Shown in pieces: positions 50,155 to 60,165 of a stretch of 64,000 nucleotides of DNA (positions within the stretch are counted from its first letter, which is position 1; the number at the start of each line of letters is the position of its first letter). The stretch is from assembly GCF_027244095.1 (NCBI RefSeq), contig NC_069657.1:143650857-143714856 (forward strand). Reading direction: 5' to 3'. A model generated the notes under the pieces. The model saw only the letters and a program-made list of their open reading frames with translations, had not been told where the DNA came from and searched no databases. The stretch comes from Hemicordylus capensis (Eukaryota; Chordata; Lepidosauria; Squamata; Cordylidae). A program made the translations under genes and the position numbers.

Positions 50155-51915
50155 CTAGGTCAGCACAACGATGGGGGAAATGAAGATCCTTTCCACTGTG
50201 GAGCAGAAATAATCTCAATAGAGTTTAAGAAAAGGGTGTGGTGGAGCCCCATAGGACATGCTGCTCCTTCTGAGTTAACCTTAGCAACTGCACATTCGTT
50301 TTCCCAAACTGTGGCTCCTGTTACGAGTTGCTATACTATACAGGCATTCTCCTGAGAAGAGGCCTCAGCTCTGCAGTGCCAGATAGCAGGGGCTTAAATA
50401 GTTGACGTCGTTGGTAAAAAGCTGCTGGAGAAATGGTTCAATACATGAAGCAAGGAAGTGCAGCAGGCTTTGATAAGTAGGACATAGATCAGACCTCACC
50501 GATGCCAACAAGGCTCACAGCAATAGCATTGCCACTGAGCAGCAGCAACAGCAAGCAGCAGCCTTGATCTAGCAGGTGTCATCAAAGTGTAAAAGGGTTG
50601 CAGAGACCAGGACTGAAGATATGCTGAACTCTAACAACCGTAAAACCCCAAACCCGCATAAGTTTCTATTTGAAAGGAGCAGTTCCTGCAGCTGTAGAGC
50701 AGCCTGCTACAGAAGCTGGAAACTATGACCGGTTTGCTTTGCAAAGAAGAGCAGAAGACAGCCCTTCCTGCCATTACCATCACACGCAGAGCCAGAGTAA
50801 AGTTGGTGGGGCCCGCAAGGTGTTATGTGTTTGCATATAGTGGGCAGCTGACTCAGACTAAAAGCACCCTATTTTGGCTTCTCTGGTGGTTTCTCCTGTG
50901 TATTTTTAACACCTGATTAAACCATCACCTTGTAGTCTCCCATGCTTCATTTGAACTGCATTAACCAGAAGAACTGTAAAGTATTTTGGTATTGTGCATT
51001 GTCTAGTTATTTCTTTAACTGTCAGCTGATTAAAAAAAAACTGTTTCTGTACTTCACTCTGCTGCAAGGAACAGGTGGGCTAGTATAGTGTTGTGCAGAA
51101 GTAAGCCAGGAAGTCTCCAGCTCAAATGTCATTTCAGGCCCAGGCTCACTGGGTGGCCTTAAGCAAGCTGCTTTTCTCCCCAGCCCAGGCACCAGTCTGC
51201 AATTTGGAGATATCACTGACCTATCTTGCAAAGCTATTGTAAGGATGACTTACATGACAGATCTGCTGTTGTGCACTTTGAACACATGAAATGCAGCCAG
51301 TATCCATTTCCTCAAATGCTGAAAATTGTGATCCTTATGGATGGAGAACCAGAACACCTGTGAGGATATGAGTCTGAATATTTTATTTATTATTTTTATT
51401 TATTAGATTTATATACCGCCCTTCCAAAAATGGCTCAGGGCTTTGAATATGGCTTTGGACGCTCAAAAAGTGCTCTTAAATTGTATTATGTAGGTGATGA
51501 TCAGATGCAGCTCTCCCCCCGCCCCCCGAGATCCAGTGATAGGAAAAGCTGTGGGTATTCAGCTTCCCACCTTGCTAGATTAGTAATTTCCACACAGAGA
51601 TCACAAGTGATAAGAAAAATTATATTTTTATTGCCACTCAGAATAGGGGTGGGTGGGTTAAAATGCGCTTGACAAGAGCAGCAGACTACTCTGAGCCTTT
51701 AAGTCACTGTCAAGATTGACTGAGAAGGACAAAATGGAAGCATCTTAACAGAGTGCCTGGATCCACCCTGGGAATAGCCTCCCGCTATAAGCAAATAATA
51801 CACTTCTCTGCTTGAGAGGGGGTGGAGAAGAGATGCTGCGGTTGCTGCTGGTGGGAAATGCTGGCAAGGGGATGTAGAGCCTTTCTAAGCACCTTACGAA
51901 CCTAAAAGAGAGAGT
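50155..51915. other. no gene seen; LINE tail at 51,380
   Basis: Intergenic. A short LINE 3' end ('atttatataccgcccttcc') lies at 51,380-51,440. Nothing else could be assigned. Confidence 0.35.
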
Positions 51916-51919
51916 TAAA

Positions 51920-52745
51920 AGAAGATGCTTAGGATTAATCTTGGATTCATGGTGGGCAGTTCGTTGAAAGTGTTGACTCAATGCTCGGCAGCAGTGAGGA
52001 AGGCCAATTCCATGCTTAGGATCATTAGGAAGGGGATTGAAAATAAGAATGCTAATATTATAATGCCCTTATACAACAATATGGTGCAGCCACATCTGGA
52101 GTATTGCATACAGTTCTGGTCACTGTATCTTAAGAAGGATATTGTAGAACTGGAAAAGGAGCAGAAGAGGGCAACCAAGATGATCAGGGGCCTAGAGCAC
52201 CTTCCTTATGAGGGTTTTACTCATGTGCCTCTACAGCATCTGGGGTTCTTTACTTCGGAAAAGAGGCAACTATGGGGAGACATGATAGAGAAATATAAAA
52301 TTATGCATGGAGTAGAGAATGGACAGAGAGACATTTTTCTCCCCTTCTCACAACACTAGAACCAGGGGCCATCCCATGAAACAGAACATCGGGAAATCTA
52401 GGACTGACAAAAGGAAGTACTTTTTCCACACAGCACATAATTAAACTATGAAATTCTTTGCCATGGGATGTGGTGATGGCCACCAGCTTGGATGGCTTTA
52501 AAAGGGGCTTAGACCAATTCATGGAGGACAGGTCTATCAATGGCTACTAGTCTGGTGGCTGTGGGCCACCTCCAGCCTCAGAGGCACGATGCCTCTAAAT
52601 ACCAGTTGCAGGGGAGCAACTGCAGGAGAAAGGGCATTCCCTCACCTCCAGCTTGTGGGCTCCCAGAGGCATCTGGTGGGCCACTGTGTGAAACAGGATG
52701 CTGGAATAGATGGCCTTATCCAGCAGGGCTGTTCTTATGTTCTTA
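51920..52745 (+). repeat. CR1 LINE 3' fragment
   Basis: The plus strand encodes SSLKVLTQCSAAVRKANSML, YNNMVQPHLEYCIQFWS and KDIVELEKEQKRATKMIRGL, which are the CR1 RT C-terminal part, and ends 'agcagggctgttcttatgtt'. It is 5' truncated and frame-broken downstream of 52,360. It abuts the putative 3' end of the TCR-like constant gene. Confidence 0.85.
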
Positions 52746-52793
52746 ACAGTTCCCATTAGGGTTTTATCTCCTGCCAAAGCACACCAGTATTGG

Positions 52794-52799
52794 TTTATT
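52794..52799 (-). terminator. poly(A) signal of TCR-like constant gene
   Basis: AATAAA on the minus strand, about 17 bp past the in-frame stop at 52,816-52,818 and about 50 bp before the CR1 insertion. Its position favours the transmembrane exon being terminal. Confidence 0.55.
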
Positions 52800-52815
52800 C
52801 CTGATCCAGAAGCTA

Positions 52816-53027
52816 TCAGACACATGGGAAATGGTTGCCTGTGGCCATAGGAACCTTTACTGACCACATTTCAGTAGACAAGACAAGACCCTGACCTGTT
52901 TTTTCCCTATAGACTGTGTAAATCGTCAGCACGGTGCCATAGGCAAAGCTCTTGATAACCAGGAGCAGGAAAATGAGCTGCCCTTCGCGAAGGGTGAGCT
53001 GCAGCTTGAAGGGGTCTGTCAGTTGTG
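52816..53027 (-). CDS. TCR-like chain, transmembrane and tail exon
   Basis: Acceptor 'catttcttccag' is followed by a phase-1 exon start at 53,027. It encodes a short connecting part AQLTDPFKLQLTLREG, a hydrophobic segment QLIFLLLVIKSFAYGTVLTI with a central lysine, and YREKT. Lysine followed four residues later by tyrosine (KSFAY) matches human TCR gamma (KSVVY) and TCR beta (KATLY) and is the position that pairs with acidic CD3 residues. If it reads to the stop at 52,818-52,816, the exon gives 69 residues with a cytoplasmic tail of about 30, long for a TCR. A donor-like GT after 52,896 (ACAG/gtcagg) would allow splicing to an unseen tail exon. No cysteine lies before the membrane, unlike the connecting peptide of TCR beta. 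It acts with the C1 domain exon as membrane anchor and presumed CD3 contact. Confidence 0.8.
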
Positions 53028-53540
53028 CTGGAAGAAATGAAGACACTCGAGTGAACAACAACAGTCAGAAGCACAGACTTGCCCACCCCGCCCCTAAGAG
53101 TCATTGCAAGTTAGCGTTTCTGTGCAGCATTTATCATTAAGGAGAATGACAGCCCTAAGCACACTTGCTCGGAAGTCCTAGCACTCACTTCCTCCACTTT
53201 CAGCACAGGAGGAAGAAGAGAGTTAGCAGTCATGAGGAGGGGCACTCCAAGGCATATTTGGGGAGAGCCCCAGGAACCTCGCTTGCCTTTCATGATTTTA
53301 TCATCGTTGGTTTTTAATTTGTATGGATATACTATATTTAAATTGTTGCGAACTGCCCTTGAGACACTAGTAGTAGGCCTGCTAGTACACTGCTACTACT
53401 AGCAGTAAACTATATAAATCTGTAAATAAATAAGTGGAAAGCCTCCTGATCCCTCTTGCCCACACAGAAGAGAAAAACACATTCTGATGGGTCGTCCTCA
53501 CCCCATTCCTGTCCTTTGCCACTTGCTCCTGCCTGCTTAC

Positions 53541-53879
53541 CTTCCTCTGAGCTCAGCTTGGCCCCATCCTTTTCGACTGGTTTGGTCTTCTGTTCAAGTT
53601 GGCTTGCTTGGCACGAGTATGTGTGGCCACCTTGCCACTCAGCAGCCGACACACTCAGGCGACTGACAACACTGAAGCTGCAGTCACCGTCACTCTTGGC
53701 CTCATCAGTGGCAACTGCTAAGTGAGGCACTGCCTCGCCATCTTTCTTCCAGAGGACATCCACAGGCCATGGGTTGGTGAAGCCCCTGGCCAGGCAGACA
53801 AGAGTGATGCGGTTCTTATGGAATGAGGGGCCTAGGAGAAGGGCAGTGGGCTGTTGTTTGAAATTTTCACATTTGGGAT
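53541..53879 (-). CDS. TCR-like chain, constant Ig domain exon (C1)
   Basis: It starts after the acceptor 'tttcctccacag' and ends at the donor GAAG/gtaagc: 339 bp, phase 1 in and out, 113 codons. It encodes a C1-set Ig domain: ITLVCLARGF (strand B cysteine), WPVDVLWKKDGEAV (core tryptophan 15 residues on), CSFSVVSRLSVSAAEW, and HTYSCQAS (strand F cysteine), with 60 residues between the two cysteines. LVCLARGF and the SRLxVSAxxW block are shared with TCR beta constant regions; the domain start DPKCENF after the J junction parallels the LED start of TRBC. An extra cysteine near the N-terminus (PKC) is unusual and might form an interchain bond. The next exon lies 513 bp downstream. Immunoglobulin light chain is less likely, given the membrane exon and the beta-type motifs. 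Confidence 0.88.
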
Positions 53880-54110
53880 CTGTGGAGGAAACAGATACTT
53901 GTTTGGGCTACATGGTACATCACCGGCAACACAAACAATCCTGTGATCAGGAACATGGCTGGGAAACAAGCACACCCAACCTGTTAATATGGTAGTGTGG
54001 CCACCAGGAGAAGCCCATGTCACATGTCGCCTCTTCAGGAGAGGTCCTCTTGCACAAAAGCACTCATTAATTAGGCCTGAACTCCCAGACTGAACAGTCT
54101 GGAAAACACA

Positions 54111-54228
54111 ACCTTTAGCACTCCAACTGTTGTTGAACTACAATTCCCAGCATCCCCAGGCAACCACCATAAATTGTGACAGGGGATGGCGGAAGCTGTA
54201 GTTCAACAACAGCTGGAGTGCTAAAGGT
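54111..54228. mobile_element. palindromic hAT-type MITE
   Basis: Inverted ends ACCTTTAGCACTCCAACTGT and its near-complement at 54,209-54,228, with 'gaactacaattcccagcat' inside as in the 9,071 element. It lies just upstream of the constant exon, inside the J-C intron. Confidence 0.7.
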
Positions 54229-54562
54229 AGCCTACCCTTGCAACCAACCTGAGGGTATTCAAACTTAGGATACATTTATTTATCTTAGGAGACTTGCATT
54301 TTGGGTGGTATACAAATGGCTTAAGTAGGTAAATAAAATAAAGTGGGTGAAAAGATTCAGTGGAGAATATATCAGTGACTGGGAAACCTGAACCAGAGGG
54401 TGGTACATACTACTTCAGCCGTAGAGCAAAACAGGAGAGAGGGATTATTTACATCTCCTTCTGTTGTGCCAGGTGGTAAAAAAACACAACCACCTACATG
54501 CACTTTACCCTGTCCTCCAGATTAAGATGTTTTCATCAAACTTTACCTCAAGATGTTATGTG

Positions 54563-54777
54563 GAGGATGCGTGGTGTAGGACCGGGAAGACCTGAGTTCA
54601 AATCCCCATTCAGCCATGAGACTTGCTGGGTGACTCTGGGACAGTCACTTCTCTCTCAGCCTAACCTACTTCACAGGGTTGTTGTGAGGAGAAACCTAAG
54701 TAGCAGTACACCGCTCTGGGCTCCTTGGAGGAAGACCGGGATATAAAATGTAAATAATAATAATAATAATACTAATT
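54563..54777 (+). repeat. Sauria SINE
   Basis: Forward copy: 'gtaggaccgggaagacctga', 'gttcaaatccccattcagcc' (box B), 'cctaacctacttcacagggt', 'gctccttggaggaagaccgg', then a (TAA)n tail. Diagnostic of squamates. In the J-C intron. Confidence 0.88.
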
Positions 54778-54812
54778 AATAATGTGAAAGATGACCAGGA
54801 TTACACAAATGT

Positions 54813-55035
54813 ATGTATTGCATTTATATCCTGCTCTTCCTCCAAAGAACTCAGTGTGGTGCACATGGTGGCTCTCCCCCTTCGTCCTTACAACCCTCCG
54901 GTGTAGTAGGCTAGGCTGACAGATCATGAGTGGCCTAAGAACATCCAGTGAACTTAATGGCTGATTGGGGATCTGAATCCAGGTAACCCAGATCCTAGTC
55001 CTGCACTCTAGCCTCTGCATCACACTGGCTGTCTG
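54813..55035 (-). repeat. Sauria SINE
   Basis: Reverse copy, more diverged: 'atcctgctcttcctccaaag' through 'ggatctgaatccaggtaacc' to 'cacactggctgtc'. It lies next to the forward copy, forming an inverted pair. Confidence 0.8.
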
Positions 55036-55379
55036 AGAACATTAATTAATGCTGTACTAATGAGAATATTAGTTAAAACTGTGATTGTCCCTAAAAGTTA
55101 TCCCCTCATTTTACTGAATTCTTCCCCAACAAACCTACTACTAACCCATATCTTCAGTCCACAAAACATATTTTTCTCTCCCCCACTCCCTGCAAAGTGT
55201 CTTTCCTATTTGATACTATCAAACACTTGGAGCATTTAAGTTGCTCAGAATCTGTTAGGATGGAGGTTCCATTTCATTTCCATTTCCAGTCTTCCCACTT
55301 TTTAGCCTAAGGAAAAGAAGCTTATGAGATCACACAACATTCTCTGTGTGTAGTGTCCACGCCCCATCAACTTTGCAAT

Positions 55380-56170
55380 GCCTAGACCAATATGAACCAA
55401 ATTTGGTACAGTTATAGGGACACATAGGGACACCTCAGAGGCATCATTTGTGATGATGTCATCCACCCCATTCAAGATGGAGGATACATAAATACTTGAG
55501 GAACAAATGGACTACTATGAACTGCCCAGGGTGTAGCTATAATTGAATGATGGGTTCAAAGAACCTGGCCCCCAAGCTCCAGAGGGCCCCCCAGCTCCAC
55601 TCCTCCCTATTTTCTTCATTATCTCCTGCATGCTGAGGGGAACCTTAACCAGCGAACAGGAGCCCCCTCTCCTCTAGCTATGCCTCTGCAACTGATTTGA
55701 ACCAAATTTGGTACAGCTGGAGTGAGTGACACACAGGGACACTTCAGTGGTGTCGTTTGTAATTATGTCACTCATTACAACTGTACCAAATTCGGTCCAC
55801 CCCAATCAAGATGGCAGATGCGAAAATGTTTGAAACACAAGTAGGCTAACTTGTGGACCAATCTGAATCAAATTTGGTACAGTTGTACCACGCCAATTCA
55901 AGATGGCAGACGTATGAGGTTTCTTAACCTTGGGCCCCCAGATGTTGTTGGACTACAACTCTCACCATCCCCAGACATGGCCTTTGTGGCTCAGGATGAT
56001 AGGAGTTGTACTTGTAGTCCAACAACATCTGGGGCCCCCAAAGTTAAGAAACCCTGGCCTAACCAATTTCAACCAGATTTGTTATGCCTTTTGGGCACAT
56101 AGGGACACCTCCACGGTGTAGTTTGTGATGATGTCATCCACCACAACTCAAGATGAGGAAAGACACTTTG
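55380..56170. repeat. degenerate repeat array in the J-C intron
   Basis: At least four diverged units containing 'accaaatttggtacagtt', 'gggacacct', 'gtgatgatgtcatcca' and 'aagatgg' (near 55,395, 55,700, 55,865 and 56,070). A palindromic hAT-type MITE (55,920-56,050) is inserted between the last two. No coding capacity. It may be a decayed DNA element with internal repeats. Confidence 0.65.
55920..56050. mobile_element. palindromic hAT-type MITE
   Basis: The ends TTCTTAACCTTGGGCCCCCA and 'gcccccaaagttaagaa' are inverted copies; the interior 'gttggactacaactctcacc' and its complement make it nearly fully palindromic. It is inserted in the degenerate repeat array. Confidence 0.75.
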
Positions 56171-57481
56171 CGAGAGAGGAACATGTGTTTTGGGGATTAA
56201 AGATATGGGCTAGTACTAGGTTTGTTGGGGAAGAGTTCAAATGAGGACTGAACTTCAAATACTTAAGTCGAATCTAATATATAGCTAAGCTACGGTGGTA
56301 CAACCATCTTTTTACGTCAGTCAGTCGCCAGAACAATTCTGGTTTATCTCAACACGCTCGGGGTCTAAACCTGGAAAGCCACAGCTCAACTTCCATCCCC
56401 GCTTTTCCTCCTTGTTCCCGCTAGAGACAACCCCTTTGAAGGAGAAAACTTCTAGTCCTCAAGGATGCAGAGAGAAGGGGGTGGCACTCGCCACAGTGAA
56501 GATGGAGCGTGCAAATTTGGTACTTGGGTTGCAGTAGCCACCCCCCCCCCGCTCCAGTAGCATTTTTGTCCGAAGCCCGTTCCTTTCTCTATTGGATACA
56601 CCATTTTCTCTACAAGCTGATTTCCCTGTTGTTGGGCACCGCACCAGTCTGGCGAGATACTCCTTGTTGCTGGATTTTCGTCGCGGGAAGATCCGCCCCC
56701 CGCCGCCCAACTGAAGAGTTCCCTCCTCATTTTACTGAACTCCCCTCAGCCGAAACTAATAACCTATACACCCCCCTCATAGAGTTGTTCCTCCTCAAGC
56801 TTTCTCTAAACCACGATGAGCACGCTGCGTTCGCAGGCTCTGATCTCTCCTTCTCGCCCGCCCGCGCTCTCCTTAGTTGGATGGAGCCCACCCGGGCGTA
56901 AAGGCAACGAGCAAGTATCTTCCGATCCCAGAGGACGTGGACCCACCACACCACGCACTCGGAACTGGCGGCGGCGGCGGCGGTAGGAGCCGCAGCCGCC
57001 CTCACCTCTGTCCGATTGGAACAAGCAGGGGAGCGATTTTGCTTCGCAGGACTTTGGGCGCGGCTGCTCGCTCGGCCAGGTCTTGGAAGGGCTGGCTGGA
57101 TGGTCTGGGCTCTCTCACTGACGCGAGCGCTTTAGGACGAGGAAGGGAAAGGGCGCGGGCAGAGCCCACAACAGGGCGGCCCGGGCCGCCTGGTGGGGAC
57201 GGAGCTGCTGACCTGACTCGGGGCGGCAAACTGCTGGAGTGCCGGCCACAAAGTTTCCCCAGGAAGATTCCTCCACCTTTTGGGCGGCGGCAGCGGCGGC
57301 GGCTGCAGCTTGCCACTCTCCCGCCCTTCTCCCCGCGGCCGCCCAGCCACATCGATCGCCGCCCCGGCCCAGTTCTTCGGAATACATTAGGAGAAGGGCA
57401 AGCGACGGTGGGGCTGGGGGTGGGAAAGGGAGAGGCGCCCCCCTCCCCCGCGAAGGGGGCTCCGAGCGCCTTCACACTCAC

Positions 57482-57530
57482 CTTCGACCAGGACCTGGGT
57501 GCCCTTCTTGGCGAAGTAAGCTTGATAAGC
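57482..57530 (-). CDS. J segment of the TCR-like locus
   Basis: 49 bp between the heptamer at 57,531-57,537 and a strong donor (GAAG/gtgagt). It encodes AYQAYFAKKGTQVLVE plus one base. The ending phase 1 joins the constant exon to give VED, as TCR beta J-C junctions give LED. The GT.V.V beta-strand pattern is that of strand G of V domains. The family FGxG bulge is altered: FAKKGT has one residue more between F and GT and lacks the first glycine, so folding of the J strand could differ. An exon of another gene is unlikely given the adjoining recombination signal. Confidence 0.82.
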
Positions 57531-57569
57531 CACAGCGCTGCCGCCTCTCGGGGTCCCTTTACAAAATCT
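57531..57569 (-). other. J recombination signal, 23-bp spacer
   Basis: In sense: nonamer AGATTTTGT (57,569-57,561; 7 of 9 to GGTTTTTGT), 23-bp spacer (57,560-57,538), heptamer CGCTGTG (57,537-57,531; 6 of 7, with the essential GTG next to J). A 12-bp reading gives no nonamer. Confidence 0.8.
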
Positions 57570-57908
57570 GGCTGTCCGCTTCTGGCCCTGCGGAGCGGCT
57601 CCTTCGTCGGCCCCCGCCACTCCTTGCCAGCCGATGCCGGCCTAGATGCGGTCCCGCCAAGGGCAGCCGAGTGGCATCCAGAAAGGCGCGGCCAATGCCC
57701 CTCGGAGCCGCCCAGTGCCAGGGAGGGCTGTGCCAAGGAGCGGGTGGCAGCTGAGCTGGCCCGGCAGGGAGCCCAGTCGGAACCTCCCAGGCTTGGACGC
57801 GGCTGCCCCCAACTTGAGATCCCTCCCGAGCCACGAGGCCGCCCTCCAGCTCCGCGACCCTCCCACTGCCCGCGATCGCCTCTTCTGCCTCCTCTTCTCT
57901 CCCCGCCG

Positions 57909-57936
57909 GGTATCAGACTCGCCCTGCACCACTGTG
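57909..57936 (-). other. D 3' recombination signal, probably 12-bp spacer
   Basis: Sense: perfect heptamer CACAGTG (57,936-57,930), 12-bp spacer, nonamer TCTGATACC (57,917-57,909; 5 of 9 including the last ACC). A 23-bp spacer gives GCGGGGAGA, which is poor. A 12-bp signal is what the 23-bp J signal needs. Confidence 0.6.
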
Positions 57937-57947
57937 CGTCCCACTGT
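57937..57947 (-). other. D-like segment, 11 bp
   Basis: Sense ACAGTGGGACG between two heptamers pointing away from it. Its length and GGGAC content resemble D-beta segments. It is open in all three frames (TVG, QWD, SGT). It lies about 400 bp 5' of J on the same strand. Confidence 0.72.
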
Positions 57948-57975
57948 CACAGCGAGGAGAAGTGCGACAAAAACT
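57948..57975 (-). other. D 5' recombination signal, 12-bp spacer
   Basis: Sense: nonamer AGTTTTTGT (57,975-57,967; 8 of 9), 12-bp spacer (57,966-57,955), heptamer CGCTGTG (57,954-57,948; 6 of 7). The best recombination signal in the window. Confidence 0.82.
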
Positions 57976-58429
57976 CCCTGGCGGCTCCTGCCAGCCTCAA
58001 ACGGAGCCAGCCAGGGCGGCCACTGAATGGCAAGCTGGAACCCGCCTGACCAACCCGCTTCCTCTGCTGGCACCCGACCCGTGTCCCGTTTGCAGTCTCT
58101 TGACACACCGACTGGAGGAGGCAACTGAGTCCACTCGCGGTCCGGTTGTCGCGCAGCTCACAGACGGGGGACTCGCTCGCCTCTTCTTCCAGCCATTCCA
58201 TGCGAACTCCCCGCCTCCTGCTCTCCAGTTCTGACTCTGGGGACAGCTCCGATTAACCAGTCGCCTGTCGCCATGGTCGGGGTCAGTTCCCCGGGCCAAG
58301 CATTCAGGATTCTAAGCTGCCGCCGCCGCCGCAGGAACTCGAGATGCGTCCAACCTGCCCGCCTCTGGGTCACTGATCTTTTGAACAATACTGCTGCCCG
58401 GTTGCCTTTCTTTCTTCGCGGTTTGGAGC

Positions 58430-59685
58430 GCGGCAAGTTTTGCTCCAAAGCAAAACTTATCCTTACCCTGCTTGGGTTTGTTGTTGTTGTGTTTTTGGGG
58501 GGGGGGATTTAGATGGGACAGTTCCCTCCCAAACTTAATTTATCTAGTGAGAATATGATCCCTGTGCAAAACTTTCTGCTTTTGATTTTAAAAGAGCACT
58601 CTGCTGACTTTATATATGATATCCGTACATTAAACGGCATAGTCTGTTTAAAAAACAAACTATTTATCTCTAAACACCTTAACCGGGAGCAGTTTTGCCA
58701 CCCTTCTGCTACTTTTACTCCTCTGTAACTACTAGTAGCAACCTGACAAACAGAAATGAAGAGGCGCTTTTTCTTTTTTGTGAGCATTTCCTTTGTGTGA
58801 TTCTAGCCCTGGCTATTCAGAAGCACGTCTCACTAAGTTCAATAGGACTTACTCCCGTCCCAAGTAGCTGCACGTCGGTGAGTAATGATGCAGCCTGATC
58901 CTATGCAGAGGTAGTCAACCCCTAAGCCCATCAGGAAAAACAGCTGAGGAGGAGGAGATAAGGGTTAAGTGCTCTGGACACACCCTTCCCAAGACTGCAG
59001 CCTCCTGAGGCTGCTTTTCATAAAACAACCAAATGCTCCCCTTGTCCCATCCCTGCTCCCCAAAACACAGTGGTGTAGTTTGCCCCTCCTCCTGCATAAG
59101 AAGGGGACTGAAGTCCCTGCCTGCCAAAGTTCTGTGTGTCAAGCTGCTGCTGCTGCTACTAAAAGCACTGGAACAAGACAAGACCAATAACCCACCTTCG
59201 GCTTTCTTTGCCCTTCTCCTCACTTGGAAGACTTTCCCCACTACAGAGTATTGCATGGAGGGAAGGGTTAACGTTCTACTCTTCTGCAGACTTTGGCAGC
59301 CCCTTCAAGGAGCCAAGTTTGTATTTTTCTCGCTGCAGGAGCCTCTGGAGGTTACTGTAAAGGCGTTACCACCTGCTGTACCACAGTGCCCCCCTGTATA
59401 CCCACAGTGCTAGATGACTTTGTAGAAACTCCAGAGCCTAACCTGTTTACTTCTTGGAAGGAAGCCCATTGGTTCAATAGGCCTTACTCCCACAAGTAAG
59501 TACAGTTACGATAAAAGCCGTGCCTAGATCTCCCCCCCCCGCCGACTCCACACACACACTTTGTCTCTGGTAGGGCTCCTGTGCCTTAAACTGCAGTCTG
59601 ACACAGACATTCAACAGGTGTAGCTGTAAAACACATGCGGCCTCAGAGAGGTGACAATCCTCAGCAGATTTCCTGGAGCAGTATC
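58430..59685. other. V-D interval, no gene seen
   Basis: No further V, D or J segment was found. Short remnants of an old dispersed repeat ('caataggacttactcccgtc' type) lie at 58,835 and 59,475. A GA microsatellite lies at 59,684-59,708. Confidence 0.4.
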
Positions 59686-59709
59686 AGAGAGAGAGAGAGA
59701 GAGAGAGTC

Positions 59710-60165
59710 CTGCTGGTTCAGATCATCTTGTCCGGCATCCTATTTCAAAAAGTGACCAGCCAGATACTTCTCAGAAGTCCATAAGCAGGTCACGAAGGCA
59801 AAAGCCTGCCCCAGTTTGTCTTCTAGCAACTGGCATTCAGAGGTATACAGAGAACTGCCTTTGAATGTGGAAGTTCTTTTTATTAGTAATGTCTAGCAAC
59901 CATTGATAGACTTATTTCCCCATGAATTTCTCAGACCTCCTTCTGACACCATCTAAACCAGTGGCCACGATTACACCTTGTGGATTGTGCACTATGTGAA
60001 GAAGTCCTTTTTCTTGTTTGTCATGAATCTCCTGCCAACCATTGCACTCAGTGACCCAGAGTTCTGGTAATATGGGAGAGGGAGACAACATTCTCTATTT
60101 TCTCCACACTGTGCATTATTTTGTAAACCTCAAGCATATCACCCCTTTAGCCATCTTTCCCCCCT
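59710..60165 (-). repeat. CR1 LINE 3' fragment
   Basis: Diverged CR1 3' region matching the 1-470 copy ('cattgatagacttatttccc', 'gcactatgtgaagaagtcct', 'aacctcaagcatatcacccc'). Non-coding. Confidence 0.65.

Larger units (their letters stand above)
56880..58420. promoter_or_regulatory. CpG-rich island containing the D and J segments
   Basis: CpG dinucleotides are dense from about 56,880 to 58,420 (GCG/GGC runs at 56,966-56,983 and 57,283-57,305; further runs near 58,318) in otherwise CpG-poor DNA. It contains the D-like and J segments on the minus strand, so it may act as the promoter for germline D-J transcripts. It might equally be the promoter of an unseen gene. Long open frames on both strands here follow from the composition. 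Confidence 0.65.

Noticed and set aside
53030-53540. Possible small connecting-peptide exon between the two constant exons
   Set aside because: Only a very short stretch between weak splice-like sites (near 53,190) was found; phase and conservation cannot be supported.
56494-56500. CACAGTG heptamer upstream of the CpG island
   Set aside because: The flanking minus-strand sequence encodes no J motif, and neither spacing gives a good nonamer.
57225-57270. Second J-like frame NFVAGTPAV on the minus strand
   Set aside because: It has F..GT spacing but no recombination heptamer or nonamer at 12 or 23 bp and no convincing splice donor.
56877-58049. A 390-codon open frame on the + strand across the CpG island
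   Set aside because: High G+C lowers stop frequency, equally long frames exist on the other strand, the translation has no domain and low-complexity Gly/Arg/Pro content, and the J and D segments lie within it on the opposite strand.
59020-59055. CACAGTG at about 59,046 with a WGAGMGQG frame on the minus strand
   Set aside because: The frame looks vaguely J-like, but no nonamer lies at either spacing and the frame stops without a splice donor.
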